This document shows positions 1 to 8,556 of a stretch of DNA of 64,000 nt, piece after piece. The notes under the pieces are model-generated. The model was not told the DNA's origin and searched no databases. It saw nothing but the letters and a program-made list of their open reading frames with translations. Origin of the DNA: Methylocystis echinoides (GTDB taxonomy: Bacteria > Pseudomonadota > Alphaproteobacteria > Rhizobiales > Beijerinckiaceae); the NCBI RefSeq assembly GCF_027923385.1, contig NZ_BSEC01000001.1, forward strand, positions 1,624,501 to 1,688,500. The letters are read 5' to 3'. Position 1 is the first letter of the stretch. Every line of letters begins with the position of its first letter. The position numbers and the translations under genes are program-made.

Positions 1-258
1 GCGATCCAGATGACCTTCTTCATCTTCCTGCCGAGCATGCTGCTGTCGGGCTTTCTCTTCCCCTTCTACGGCATGCCGGTGTGGGCGCAATATATCGGCG
101 AGGCCCTGCCGCTTACCCATTATCTGCGTATCGTGCGTTCCGTGATGCTCAAAGGGTCGGGCTTCGCGGATCTGGCGAGCGACGCGGGCGCGCTGGCTGT
201 CTTCACGCTGGTGGCGATGTCGATCGCGGTGATGCGCTTCAGGCAGACGCTGGACTGA
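1..258 (+). CDS. ABC-2 type transporter permease, C-terminal part
   Basis: The reading frame is open from the first base, so the gene begins upstream of the window; only about 85 residues are visible. They contain two hydrophobic segments, one around MTFFIFLPSMLLSGFLFPF and a last one near the C-terminus (AVFTLVAMSIAVMRF). The PSMLLSGFLFPFYGMP and LPLTHYLRIVRSVMLKG stretches are typical of the last helices of ABC-2 permeases of the YhhJ/DrrB type, which export drugs or polymers across the inner membrane. The substrate cannot be told from this fragment; the ATPase partner would lie upstream. Confidence 0.75.
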   Translation, partial: AIQMTFFIFLPSMLLSGFLFPFYGMPVWAQYIGEALPLTHYLRIVRSVMLKGSGFADLASDAGALAVFTLVAMSIAVMRFRQTLD

Positions 259-329
259 TTGCGCGCGGTCAGCCTGCCAAAAGTTTGGCCTGTTATCGGA
301 GCGTTTCCGATCCGATGATGGGAGAGCCC

Positions 330-1058
330 ATGCAAAACGCGCCTTCCGCCGCCCCGGCCGCTCCCACTGTCATGGAGACGCTGCGGCTCCTGACTGAAGC
401 GGAGATCAAGCGAACCTTTGGCCTCGGGGGCTTTCCCTGCGACGGCGCCAATCTCGACGCCGTGGCGCCGCTGGCCGCCGCGATCGACTCGGCGATGTTC
501 GTTTCGCAGCACATGGCCGGCGCGGCCAAATTCGCCGATGGCGGCGCGCTGCTCGACGAAGCCATGCGCCGGCGCCGCGTCGAGGGGCTGATCCTCGAAT
601 TCGGGGTCTTTTCCGGGCGCACGATCAATCGGCTGGCGGCGCAGACGGAACAGAAGATTTACGGCTTCGACAGTTTCGAGGGGCTGCCGGAAGACTGGCG
701 GCCGGATGTCGGCAAGGGAAGCTTTCGCGCCGGTCTGCCGCCGGTCGCGGCGAATGTGGAACTGGTCGTCGGCTGGTTCGACCGGACGCTGCCGCCATTC
801 CTCGCGGAAAACGCCGGGCCGGCGTCGCTCATCCACGTCGACTGCGATCTTTATTCGTCGACGCGAACCGTCTTCGACTGCTGCCGGGACCGAATCGGGC
901 CGGGCACGATTCTCGTCTTTGACGAGTTCTTCAATTATGTCGGCTGGCGTCTCCACGAATATCGCGCCTTCATGGAATTCGCGGCGGAACTCGGCTGGGA
1001 ATACGAATATTTCGGCTATGTGCCTTCACATCAACAGGTTGCGGTTCAGATTCGGTAA
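330..1058 (+). CDS. TylF/MycF-type class I SAM-dependent methyltransferase
   Basis: The protein of 242 residues has the hallmarks of the TylF/MycF (macrocin O-methyltransferase) family: a SAM-binding loop LILEFGVFSGRTINRLA, the YGFDSFEGLPEDW motif, a metal-binding acidic stretch (HVDCDLYSSTRTVFD) and DEFFNYVGW near the C-terminus. Such enzymes methylate sugar or polyketide hydroxyls in a metal-dependent way, and the same fold is common in glycan and surface polysaccharide loci. I chose the ATG at 330 because GGGAGAG ends a few bases upstream; in-frame ATGs at 315 and 318 are possible. The substrate is unknown. The upstream ABC permease could suggest export of a modified glycan, but that link is weak. 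Confidence 0.8.
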   Translation: MQNAPSAAPAAPTVMETLRLLTEAEIKRTFGLGGFPCDGANLDAVAPLAAAIDSAMFVSQHMAGAAKFADGGALLDEAMRRRRVEGLILEFGVFSGRTINRLAAQTEQKIYGFDSFEGLPEDWRPDVGKGSFRAGLPPVAANVELVVGWFDRTLPPFLAENAGPASLIHVDCDLYSSTRTVFDCCRDRIGPGTILVFDEFFNYVGWRLHEYRAFMEFAAELGWEYEYFGYVPSHQQVAVQIR

Positions 1059-1151
1059 CCTGCGGGCGTCCGGCCGCGGCTCCGGCAGGGGCCGGGCCGG
1101 ACGTTGACGTGGCGCGCTTCCAGCCTAACATTGGAGGAAATGGAGGCAGTC

Positions 1152-1361
1152 ATGTCGCAACCCGACGCCGATCCGGTCACGCGCTTCAATGTTCTTCTCA
1201 AGATCGCCGCCGTGCTGGCGCTGCTGCTCGGCAGCTATAATCTGTGGTCCTTCTTCACCAGCAGCCGCTACCAGGCGCTCTGCGGCAAGTCCTATTGGGA
1301 TCTGAACAGCTCGCAGCTCGATTCCTGCCTCGAACAGAAGCGCAATCTGGAAGGCAAGTGA
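1152..1361 (+). CDS. Small single-pass membrane protein, unknown function
   Basis: The protein has 69 residues. A hydrophobic stretch (VLLKIAAVLALLLGSYNLW) near the N-terminus should form one membrane helix, followed by a soluble tail with two cysteines (ALCGKSYW and DSCLEQK) that could form a disulfide outside the cytoplasm. The ATG at 1152 has GGAGG six bases upstream, which decides the start over the ATG at 1140. It is followed after 10 bases by another exported small protein, so the two may be co-transcribed. I do not recognise a family. Confidence 0.6.
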   Translation: MSQPDADPVTRFNVLLKIAAVLALLLGSYNLWSFFTSSRYQALCGKSYWDLNSSQLDSCLEQKRNLEGK

Positions 1362-1371
1362 GGGCGGCGCC

Positions 1372-1794
1372 ATGACGAAGCTTCTCGCGCTGCTCGCCCT
1401 CGCCGCGCTCACGACGCCCGTGCGCGCGGAGGAGATTCACCTCGACTGCGGACGCAGCAACCAGACCGCCATGGTCGATGTCGACACCGGCCGCCAGTTC
1501 CTGCAGATCATGTGGGGCGAGGGCGTCGCCGAGGAATACAAGGACGGCGATTCCTACATCTCCGGTCCCGACAAATTCGGCCGCAAGGAGAAGGTCGTTT
1601 ATGTGATGAGCGTCGACAGGAGCTTCATCACTTTCGGCACGGATCGGCTCTGCATGGAAGACGGCGCGAAAAAATGCGCCGAGCAGCATGTGCGCAATAC
1701 GCTCGACGTTGGCCGCGGCGAGATGAAATACAATAATGGCGATGAGGTCGCGGTGCTGGCGTGTCACCCGGCGCCGCCGGGCCGAAGATTCTAG
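1372..1794 (+). CDS. Exported protein of unknown function
   Basis: The protein has 140 residues and opens with a clear signal peptide (MTKLLALLALAALTTPVRA, cleavage expected before EEIH). The mature part has four cysteines (LDCGRS, RLCMEDG, KKCAEQ, LACHPA), consistent with two periplasmic disulfides, and no other membrane segment. GAGGGCGGC precedes the ATG. It lies 10 bases after the small membrane protein gene and converges on ubiA, whose stop is only 9 bases beyond. No family recognised. Confidence 0.65.
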   Translation: MTKLLALLALAALTTPVRAEEIHLDCGRSNQTAMVDVDTGRQFLQIMWGEGVAEEYKDGDSYISGPDKFGRKEKVVYVMSVDRSFITFGTDRLCMEDGAKKCAEQHVRNTLDVGRGEMKYNNGDEVAVLACHPAPPGRRF

Positions 1795-1803
1795 ATGCGC
1801 CCG

Positions 1804-2745
1804 TCAGAGCAGATATGTCAGACTCTGCAGCAGAAAGCCCGCAAACAGCAGCAGACCCGCATCGCGGTTCGAGCGGAAGAGTTTCAGCGCGACGGGCGTC
1901 GGCGTCGCTTCATGCGTCAGCGACGTCTGCCAGGCGAGATGCGCCGCATAGGCGCAGACGCCGAGCCATGCGAAAATTCCGCCGCCGGTCTGATAGACCG
2001 CGAGCGCGGCGCAGATCACCGATCCGGCGTAAAGCCCGCCCACCGCGCGCTTGACCTGCGCGCCGAAGAGCCGCGCCGTCGAGCGCACGCCGGCGATGGC
2101 GTCGTCGCGAATGTCCTGCAGGGCGTAGATCGTGTCGAAGCCGATCGTCCACAGGATGCAGGACGCATAAAGGAGCAGGGCGGGCAGGGCCAGAGAACCC
2201 GTCTGCGCCGTCCAGCCGAGCATGGCGCCATAGGCGAAGGCGAAACCGAGGATCGCCTGCGGCCAGGAGGTGAAACGCTTGGCGAAGGGATAGACCAGGA
2301 CGATCAGCGGCGAGAGAAAGCCAAGCGTGATCGTATAGAGGTTGAAGGACAGCAGCACCGCAAGGCCGATCAGGCACTGGACGACGATGAAGAGGATTGC
2401 GGCGCGCGGGCTCACGCGGCCTGCCGCGAGCGGGCGTCCGCGCGTGCGCGCCACCTTGGCGTCGATCTCGCGGTCGACGAAATCATTGTAGGTCGAGCCC
2501 GCGCCGCGCATCACGACGGCGCCGACGAAGAACAGGAACAGATGCCAGAGATTGGGCGCAACATGCAGCGCCGCGGAAGCGAGCGCGCTCGACTCCCAGC
2601 AGGGAAGCAGCAGCAGCCACCAGCCGACCGGGCGGTCGAGGCGGGCGAGCTGGACGAAGGGGCGCAGGCTCTCCGGCGCATGGCGCCAGAGCGGGTGATC
2701 GACGGCGTCGGGAAGGGCGTCTTTGTCGTCGAGTGGAAGGCTCAC
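1804..2745 (-). CDS. ubiA: 4-hydroxybenzoate polyprenyltransferase (UbiA)
   Basis: UbiA joins the polyprenyl tail to 4-hydroxybenzoate in the inner membrane, an early step of ubiquinone synthesis. The 313-residue protein is rich in membrane helices and has both Asp-rich prenyl-diphosphate/Mg sites: NDFVDREID (residues 87-95) and YALQDIRDD (207-215). The start is taken as the GTG at 2745, which overlaps the TGA of the upstream gene (GTGA), implying translational coupling; no in-frame ATG fits. The conserved N-terminal LDRPVGWWLLLLPCWE confirms the family. A quinone gene fits a respiring organism with the hydrogenase and oxidase genes found later in the window. Confidence 0.95.
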   Translation of the reverse strand: MSLPLDDKDALPDAVDHPLWRHAPESLRPFVQLARLDRPVGWWLLLLPCWESSALASAALHVAPNLWHLFLFFVGAVVMRGAGSTYNDFVDREIDAKVARTRGRPLAAGRVSPRAAILFIVVQCLIGLAVLLSFNLYTITLGFLSPLIVLVYPFAKRFTSWPQAILGFAFAYGAMLGWTAQTGSLALPALLLYASCILWTIGFDTIYALQDIRDDAIAGVRSTARLFGAQVKRAVGGLYAGSVICAALAVYQTGGGIFAWLGVCAYAAHLAWQTSLTHEATPTPVALKLFRSNRDAGLLLFAGFLLQSLTYLL

Positions 2746-3191
2746 AGCGGTCCGGCGGGCAGTTTGGGCGGCGCGCCCATGCCGCCGCTTGCGGCCTGCT
2801 CGCGCTGCTGTTCCATCATCTGCTTCATTTTGGCGGCTGCGGTGCAGGCCTGGCCGGAGAAGCTGCGGGTCTTTGCGGCCGCCTGCTTGAAGCCGTCCAG
2901 AACCTGATCGGGAATGTTGCACCATTCCTTGTTCTTGGACATGTAGCCGGCCATCTCGTTCTCGACGGCCACGAGCCGCTTCGAGGTGGCGCAGGCGGCG
3001 GTCGGGTCCATCTTGCCCTTGCCGGCCTTGCCGAGATTGTTGAGCGCCTGAATCTGCGCCATGCGGCGCTCGCTCAGCTTCTGGAAGTCCTCCTGACAGG
3101 ACTGCGCATGGGCCGCGCCCGCGGCGGCGAGGCACGCCAGCAGCGACAGGCCCGCGACCGGGCGCATGAAGAAGGGACGGCTGATCGTCAT
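2742..3191 (-). CDS. Exported helical protein of unknown function
   Basis: The protein of 149 residues starts at the ATG at 3191 (GGAGCGGG upstream) and has a signal peptide ending AAGAAHAQ before SCQEDF. The mature part is predicted helical, with four cysteines (SCQEDF, TAACATS, EWCNIP, GQACTA) that may form two disulfides, and a Gln/Met-rich tail (KMKQMMEQQREQ). Its stop overlaps the GTG of ubiA by two bases, so the two are coupled. I recognise no domain. A role related to ubiquinone is only suggested by position. Confidence 0.65.
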   Translation of the reverse strand: MTISRPFFMRPVAGLSLLACLAAAGAAHAQSCQEDFQKLSERRMAQIQALNNLGKAGKGKMDPTAACATSKRLVAVENEMAGYMSKNKEWCNIPDQVLDGFKQAAAKTRSFSGQACTAAAKMKQMMEQQREQAASGGMGAPPKLPAGPL

Positions 3192-3353
3192 TATCGGGAC
3201 CCGCTCCGCGAAACTCGGTTTTCTGTTAACAGCAGGCTTGCCGCTCACGCAAGTTTTGGCCAACCTGTCCGCGAATAAAACGGCCGCTTCAAGGCGGCGC
3301 GGCGGTCGCAGCCGGTCTTCGCCCGCGGCTGCCCTTTGCCTCGGGACACGATC

Positions 3354-4094
3354 TTGTCACATTACGACTTCTCCGCCCAGCGCCTGTTCGTGGACGCGGC
3401 GCTCGCGCCGGGCGCGGAAATTCTGCCGCCGCCCGAGGCGCTGAACTATCTGCTCAATGTGCTGCGGCTGCGCGCCGGCGACGCCATTCTTCTCTTCAAC
3501 GGGCGCGACGGCGAATATCTCGCGAATCTTGCGGAAACCACGCGCCGCTCTGCGAAATTGCGCGTCGATCGGCTGATCCGGCCGCAGACGCCGCTGGCCG
3601 ATCTCGATTATTGCTTCGCGCCGCTCAAACAGGCGCGGCTCGATTACATGGCGCAGAAGGCGACGGAGATGGGGGCAGGGCGTCTCGCGCCCGTGATCAC
3701 GCGCCGCACGCAGGTTCGCCGCGTCAATGCGGCGCGGCTGCGGGCCAACGCCATCGAAGCGGCCGAGCAATGCGGGGTAATGGCCGTGCCGCAGACGCCG
3801 GAAGCCGTCGACCTCGCCGATTTCCTCGCCGCCTTCCCGCCCGAAAGGCTGCTCGTCTTCTGCGACGAGGATGCGCCCATCGCCAATCCGGTCGAAGCCC
3901 TGGCGGGCCGGTCGGGGCAGGGGATCTCGGTGCTGATCGGACCGGAGGGCGGTTTTGACGACAGCGAGCGCGCGGCGATCGCACGGCTCTCAAATGTGGC
4001 GCGCATCTCTCTCGGACCGCGCGTGCTGCGCGCCGACACGGCCTGCGTCGCGGCGCTCGCGGTCCTGCAGGCGGCGATTGGCGACTGGCGGTAA
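3354..4094 (+). CDS. rsmE: 16S rRNA (uracil-1498-N3)-methyltransferase RsmE
   Basis: RsmE methylates U1498 of 16S rRNA in the decoding centre using SAM. The 246-residue protein shows the SPOUT knot motifs GPEGGF (about residues 196-201) and ISLGPRVLRADTA, plus the N-terminal PUA-like part (NVLRLRAGDAILLFNG). The start is uncertain: no ATG fits, and the TTG at 3354 gives MSHYDFSAQRLFVD, the usual beginning of alphaproteobacterial RsmE; a TTG at 3336 would add six residues. It is transcribed divergently from the ubiA pair. A common neighbour of rsmE, gshA, follows on the other strand. Confidence 0.93.
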   Translation: MSHYDFSAQRLFVDAALAPGAEILPPPEALNYLLNVLRLRAGDAILLFNGRDGEYLANLAETTRRSAKLRVDRLIRPQTPLADLDYCFAPLKQARLDYMAQKATEMGAGRLAPVITRRTQVRRVNAARLRANAIEAAEQCGVMAVPQTPEAVDLADFLAAFPPERLLVFCDEDAPIANPVEALAGRSGQGISVLIGPEGGFDDSERAAIARLSNVARISLGPRVLRADTACVAALAVLQAAIGDWR

Positions 4095-4145
4095 CCATTT
4101 GTAAACGGTATTTAATCAATCGTTTCTGCGTAAACTAAAAATTTA

Positions 4146-4173
4146 TCCGCTGTGCCATTTAATCCACAGCGGA
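4146..4173. repeat. 9-bp inverted repeat downstream of rsmE
   Basis: TCCGCTGTG and CACAGCGGA form perfect arms around a 10-base loop, 51 bases after the rsmE stop. There is no T-run on the plus side; on the minus side a weak AAATTTTT follows. It may end rsmE transcription poorly, or be a binding site in the AT-richer region before the next gene. Confidence 0.4.
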
Positions 4174-4345
4174 CGGACAAATCCCCCGTCTGGGACACGA
4201 TCCTGCCACGATGTCGGGCTTAACTGTCAAAGTCGCAGTTAACGAGTCGGACGCCGCGGCGTCAGGGCTGTCTGCACAGGGATTTGGGTAACAGATTGCA
4301 GGCGCCGACGGATGGCGCGGCAAATCGAAGATAAGGCTGACTGCC

Positions 4346-4645
4346 ATGATGTGCGCTGATTTTCGCCCCCACGCGCCGCTCGCCATCGCCGCAACCCTCG
4401 CGCTTGCGGCGGCTTTTTCTGCGCTGCCGGCGCAGGCTGAATCGTCGAACCACTGCGCCCGGTATGGCGCTGATTACGTCGCCGTCGCGGGGTCCAATGG
4501 CTGCGTCAAGATTGGCGGCCACGTTCGCGTCGACATGGCGCGTCAGCAGGCGATGGGATACGCGTCCCTCTCGGATGGCGTGCAGCACGCCTCCAGCCTC
4601 CAGCCGATGGCGCCCTTTGGACTGAACGACCTCTTCCCGCGCTGA
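4346..4645 (+). CDS. Mini-porin: N-terminal porin motif in a 99-residue exported protein
   Basis: The product has a signal peptide (to about SALPAQAE) and then CARYGADYVAVAGSNGCVKIGGHVRVD, cited here only by its key residues: two cysteines framing a YGxxYVAVxGSNGC core and GGxVRVD. This is the N-terminal signature of alphaproteobacterial porins (Omp2b/Porin_2 type), where the first beta strand of the barrel begins. A real porin of that family runs to 350-500 residues; here translation stops about 35 residues after the motif, and a strong terminator follows at once. It is either a truncated porin gene that kept its signals or a genuine small secreted protein. Confidence 0.6.
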   Translation: MMCADFRPHAPLAIAATLALAAAFSALPAQAESSNHCARYGADYVAVAGSNGCVKIGGHVRVDMARQQAMGYASLSDGVQHASSLQPMAPFGLNDLFPR

Positions 4646-4672
4646 TCGCGCGGTCGACCGGATGGAATGATG

Positions 4673-4701
4673 ATCCAGCGCTTCGGCGCTGGATTTTTTT
4701 T
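4673..4701 (+). terminator. Rho-independent terminator after the mini-porin gene
   Basis: ATCCAGCGC (4673-4681), a TTCG tetraloop, GCGCTGGAT (4686-4694) and then a run of eight T. The perfect 9-bp stem with a stable tetraloop and T-run is a textbook intrinsic terminator. It shows that transcription of the short upstream gene ends here. Confidence 0.92.
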
Positions 4702-4756
4702 GGGGGGCGCGTCCCCTGCCGATCCCTCCGCCGCCGGAGGGCGTCTGTCTCCCCGC

Positions 4757-6145
4757 TCACAGCGGGATGACGCAATCCTGAAACGTCCCGTCCACTGATC
4801 CGCCCCAGGGGCCGTTGAAGGCGTCGAGACGCTGCTGCGCGAGCGTGCGGCCGTCCGACACGATCTTTTCCAGGGGCGCAAGGTAAATCGTCTCGTCCCG
4901 ACCCTGCGCGTCCACCTGTGCGCGCCGCTTCAGCCCGGCGCGCGCGAGGTCGAGAACGTCGCGGGCGATGTCGCGCAGGCTGCGGCCGTCGATCGTCGCC
5001 TGCAGCGCCAGTTCGGGCACGTCGTCGCGCAGCTTCTGGCGCGCGTCGGCCGACCAGCCTTTGGTCAGCTGCCGGGCCTGATCCAGCGCCACGGAATCGT
5101 AGAACAGACCGGCGAAGAGCGCGGGCAGGGCGGTCATATGGTCGCGTGGGCCGCCGTCGGCGCCGCGCATTTCGAGATAGGTCTTGAGCCGCACTTCCGG
5201 GAAAATCGTGGAGAGGTGATTGGCCCAGTCGGAGATTGTGGCGCGCTCGCCGGGCAATTGCGGCAGGCGGCCGGCAAGCAGATCGCGGAAGCTCGCGCCC
5301 GCGACGTCGTGATAGACGTCGCCGCGCTTGACGAAATACATCGGCACGTCGAGCGCGTAATCGACGTAGCGCTCGAAGCCGAAGCCGTCCTCGAAGGCGA
5401 AGGGCAGCATGCCGGTGCGGTCGCGGTCGGTGTCGAGCCAGATGTAGGAGCGCTGCGAGAGGCGCCCTGTCGGCTTGCCGTCGAGGAAGGGCGAGTTGGC
5501 GAAAAGCGCCGTCACCAGCGGTTGCAGGGCGAGGCCGACACGCACCTTCTCGACCATGTCCGCCTCGCTGACGAAGTCGAGATTGGCCTGGATGGTGGCG
5601 GTGCGGAACATCATGTCGAGGCCGCGCGAGCCGACCTTCGGCATATATGCGGCCATGATCCGGTAGCGCTGCTTGGGCATGGCCGGCGTTTCGGCGCGCG
5701 ACCATTTCGGGCTTGCGCCAAGATCGAGGAAGGCGACGCCGAGCGCATGCGCGACGCTGGCGAGGGCGCCCAGATGCGCGTCGAGCTCGGCCGCCGTCGC
5801 GTGAATGTCGAGGAAGGGCGCGCCGGAGAGCTCGAACTGCCCGCCCGGCTCGATGGAGATGGCGCCGCCGCCGTCCGTCTGGGCGAGGCCGATGAGGGCG
5901 TCGCGATCCATGATGGGCTCCCAGCCCATCTTCTCGCGCATGCCTTCGAGGAGATTGCCGACGCCGCAGCGGCCGTCGACGCAGCCATAGGGGACCGGCC
6001 CGAGCGTATCCTTGTAGAAGGGGATTTTCTCGTGTTCGGTGCCGATGCGCAGCGGCGCCCCGGAGGTCTTGCAGCCGGCCGCCAGCCATTCGACGAGCGC
6101 CTCGCGGGACTCGATCGGCGTCGTGTCGGTTACGTCGCGGGCCAT
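4757..6145 (-). CDS. gshA: Glutamate-cysteine ligase, GCS2 (plant/alphaproteobacterial) type
   Basis: This enzyme makes gamma-glutamylcysteine, the first and rate-limiting step of glutathione synthesis, in the cytoplasm. The 462-residue length is normal for the plant-like GCS2 family of Rhizobiales. Recognisable blocks are RIGTEHEKIPF (about residues 34-44), IEPGGQFELSGAP, the MFRTATIQANLDF substrate-binding stretch, RSYIWLDTDRDRTG and YLEMRGADGG. It stands alone on the minus strand with about 250 bases of non-coding sequence upstream. Confidence 0.95.
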   Translation of the reverse strand: MARDVTDTTPIESREALVEWLAAGCKTSGAPLRIGTEHEKIPFYKDTLGPVPYGCVDGRCGVGNLLEGMREKMGWEPIMDRDALIGLAQTDGGGAISIEPGGQFELSGAPFLDIHATAAELDAHLGALASVAHALGVAFLDLGASPKWSRAETPAMPKQRYRIMAAYMPKVGSRGLDMMFRTATIQANLDFVSEADMVEKVRVGLALQPLVTALFANSPFLDGKPTGRLSQRSYIWLDTDRDRTGMLPFAFEDGFGFERYVDYALDVPMYFVKRGDVYHDVAGASFRDLLAGRLPQLPGERATISDWANHLSTIFPEVRLKTYLEMRGADGGPRDHMTALPALFAGLFYDSVALDQARQLTKGWSADARQKLRDDVPELALQATIDGRSLRDIARDVLDLARAGLKRRAQVDAQGRDETIYLAPLEKIVSDGRTLAQQRLDAFNGPWGGSVDGTFQDCVIPL

Positions 6146-6393
6146 GATTTTGCAGAATTTTCCATAAATGTAGGGCGGATATCCAATGCGGGGGCAAAGG
6201 TCGACGGCGACGGCGCGGGAAGCGCGGTCGCCTTCGGGGACGGCGCCGGATGGATGCCGGAAAAGCCGTCCCGATGCAAGTGCGGGGCCGCCTCGCGCCA
6301 GCCTGATCGAAGCAATGACGAAAGAAAACGCCCGCCGCGCCCTGTCGTCGCGGCGGGAGCAAATGTCATCGCGAGACCAGCAGCTTGCGCCGG

Positions 6394-7284
6394 TCAGCGC
6401 TTTCCGAGTATCTGGCCCAGAATGGCTTCCAGATCGGATGCGCCGCCGCTCGGCGCGCCGCCCGTCTGCCCACCGGGCGCATTGCCGCCGCGGCCCACCT
6501 GAAGCGTCTTCTTGATCTCCTCGATGGCTGCCTGGATGGAGGCTTCGTCGAAGCCGCCCGTCGCGCCGCCCGTGCTGAGCGGGCCGCCGCCCGTCTCCAG
6601 CACGTCGCCGCCGCGGCGCTGCGGCGGGAGCGCGTCGCCGCCCGGAGGCGGGGCGCGGCGACCGCCGAGGAGCCCGCCGAGAATCGTTCCCAGCAGTCCG
6701 CCAAGGCCGCCGCCCGCATCGGCGCGCGGGAGGGGCGCCGGGGCCGGAGCGGGCGCCGGCGCGCGGCCCTGTCCGGCGACGCCGCCGAGGATCTGTTCGA
6801 GCAGGCCGCCGAGGTTGCCGCCGCCGGAGCCGGCGAGTTGCCCGAGAATATCGCCGAGACCCTTGTCGTTGATGGATTTGGTCAGGCTGCTGACCACGAT
6901 CGAGGCGAGGATCGGCATGAGCTGGCTGAGAATGTCCGGCCGCACGCCGGATTCGCGCGCGGCGGCCTGGAGCACCTGGCCGGTCGCGGCCGGAGAGCCG
7001 AAGATGTTGGACAGAAGGTCCCGCCCCAGCTCGACGGAATCGTCGCTTTCGGCGGCGGCGGGCTCATCGAAGAACGAATAGCGGGAGGCGCCGGCCATCA
7101 CGCCGACGGTCCGCTGAAAGGTTTCCGGCTCCTCGACGGCCCGGTTGAGGCCAATCGTCAGGGCGGGCGTCAGCGCCTGGATGGCGCTCTCTATCTGCTC
7201 TTCGGAAAGGCCGAAGCGCTGGGCGAGATTGGAAACGAGCTGGCCGCCCTGGGCGGAGGCCAGAATGCTATCGACGTCGGACAT
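6394..7284 (-). CDS. DUF937 family protein
   Basis: The 296-residue protein starts MSDVDSILASAQGGQLVSNL, the typical opening of DUF937 (YidB-like) proteins, with a helical N-terminal half (AQRFGLSEEQIESAIQALTPAL). The C-terminal half is low complexity: Ala-Pro repeats and Gly-rich runs (GGGLGGLLGTILGGLLGG) that resemble aggregation-prone linkers, ending with another short helix (LEAILGQILGKR). Function is unknown for the family. No signal peptide is visible. GGAGG lies just upstream of the ATG. Confidence 0.8.
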   Translation of the reverse strand: MSDVDSILASAQGGQLVSNLAQRFGLSEEQIESAIQALTPALTIGLNRAVEEPETFQRTVGVMAGASRYSFFDEPAAAESDDSVELGRDLLSNIFGSPAATGQVLQAAARESGVRPDILSQLMPILASIVVSSLTKSINDKGLGDILGQLAGSGGGNLGGLLEQILGGVAGQGRAPAPAPAPAPLPRADAGGGLGGLLGTILGGLLGGRRAPPPGGDALPPQRRGGDVLETGGGPLSTGGATGGFDEASIQAAIEEIKKTLQVGRGGNAPGGQTGGAPSGGASDLEAILGQILGKR

Positions 7285-7561
7285 GATATCCTCCCAAAAA
7301 TCCGGGACGTTGCCTCTCCCGCCTTTTCAACCCGCCTTCCAGTCTGGCGGATTTCTGCACATGCTAGCTCAGACCGTGCGGGTCGGATAGGCTGCTTCGC
7401 GCAGGCGTCCCCGCGCCGGCTCCCCAGCCTGCCGGCTTGACAGAGTCCGGCCGGCGCGACATTGCTTCCTGCCGTTCGACGCCGAAATGGCCTTTGTCCG
7501 TACGGGTGAAACGCCAATCGAGCCGCGGCGCGGCCGCATAAACTTCGCCAAAGGCGCCCCT

Positions 7562-8530
7562 ATGAATATTCAGCCCCGCGGCATGAAGCCGCCGCTCAAG
7601 ATTCTCCTGTGCTCGCCGCGCGGTTTCTGCGCCGGCGTGGTCCGCGCCATCGACGCGGTCGAGCGCGCGCTCGCCAAATTCGGTCCGCCGGTCTATGTGC
7701 GCCACGAGATCGTGCACAATCGCTATGTCGTCGAATCGCTGAAGTCCAAGGGCGCGATCTTCGTCGAGGAGCTCGACGAAATCCCGCAGACCGACGCGCC
7801 GGTGATCTTCTCGGCGCATGGCGTCGCCAAATCCGTCTCGGCCGAGGCGGCGGGCCGCAATCTGCTCGCCATCGACGCCACCTGCCCGCTGGTCACCAAG
7901 GTGCATCGCGAGGCCGAAATTCACTGGAAGCGCGGCCGCCGCGTGCTGCTCGTCGGCCATTCCGGACATCCGGAAGTCGTCGGCACGATGGGCCAGTTGC
8001 CGGAGGGCGCCGTCGTCCTCGTCGAATCCGTCGAGGACATCGCCGGCCTCGTCCTCCCCGACGAGAAAAATCTCGCCTATGTCACGCAGACGACGCTGTC
8101 GCTCGACGATTCGCGCGCGATCGTCGAGGCGCTGCAACGCCGTTTCCCCTCCATCGTCGGCCCGCACAAGGAAGACATCTGCTACGCGACGACCAACCGC
8201 CAGGCGGCGGTGAAGGAAGTCGCGCCGACTGTCGATGCGGTGATCGTCGTGGGCTCCCCCAACTCCTCCAATTCGCAACGTCTGCGCGAGGTGGCGGAAC
8301 GCGCCGGCGCGCCGGCGCAGCTCGTGCAGGGCAGGGGTGAGATCGACTGGGAGATTTTCGGGAATATCTCCTCGCTCGGCATCACCGCCGGCGCGTCGGC
8401 GCCGGAAGTGCTCGTCGAGGAAATCATGGACGCCTTCGCCGAGCGCTACGAGGTGACGGTCGAGACCGTGTCCACCGCGGACGAAAGCGTGTCCTTCCCG
8501 CTGCCGAAGGAGCTGCGGGCGATGGCCTGA
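7562..8530 (+). CDS. ispH: 4-hydroxy-3-methylbut-2-enyl diphosphate reductase (IspH/LytB)
   Basis: IspH is the last enzyme of the non-mevalonate isoprenoid pathway and reduces HMBPP to IPP and DMAPP with a [4Fe-4S] cluster. The three cluster cysteines are present: GFCAGV (C23), [11 protein letters not shown] (C108) and ICYATTNRQ (C207), along with the HxxxxxH/E and TQTTLS substrate motifs. I chose the ATG at 7562, which gives 322 residues, over an upstream in-frame ATG at 7487 that would add an unconserved leader. It starts a compact run with thrB (26 bases downstream) and rnhA, an order conserved in Rhizobiales. Confidence 0.96.
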   Translation: MNIQPRGMKPPLKILLCSPRGFCAGVVRAIDAVERALAKFGPPVYVRHEIVHNRYVVESLKSKGAIFVEELDEIPQTDAPVIFSAHGVAKSVSAEAAGRNLLAIDATCPLVTKVHREAEIHWKRGRRVLLVGHSGHPEVVGTMGQLPEGAVVLVESVEDIAGLVLPDEKNLAYVTQTTLSLDDSRAIVEALQRRFPSIVGPHKEDICYATTNRQAAVKEVAPTVDAVIVVGSPNSSNSQRLREVAERAGAPAQLVQGRGEIDWEIFGNISSLGITAGASAPEVLVEEIMDAFAERYEVTVETVSTADESVSFPLPKELRAMA

Positions 8531-8556
8531 CGGGCGTTGCTCCCTGGAAAGACGCC

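Noticed and set aside
120..956. Long minus-strand open frame opposite the methyltransferase gene
   Set aside because: It is a high-GC shadow: composition is Arg/Gly/Pro-rich, no known motif, and the plus frame has a clear family match.
4506..6362. 618-codon minus-strand frame overlapping gshA
   Set aside because: Arg-rich shadow of gshA in another frame; it lacks motifs, and the GshA frame is fully conserved.
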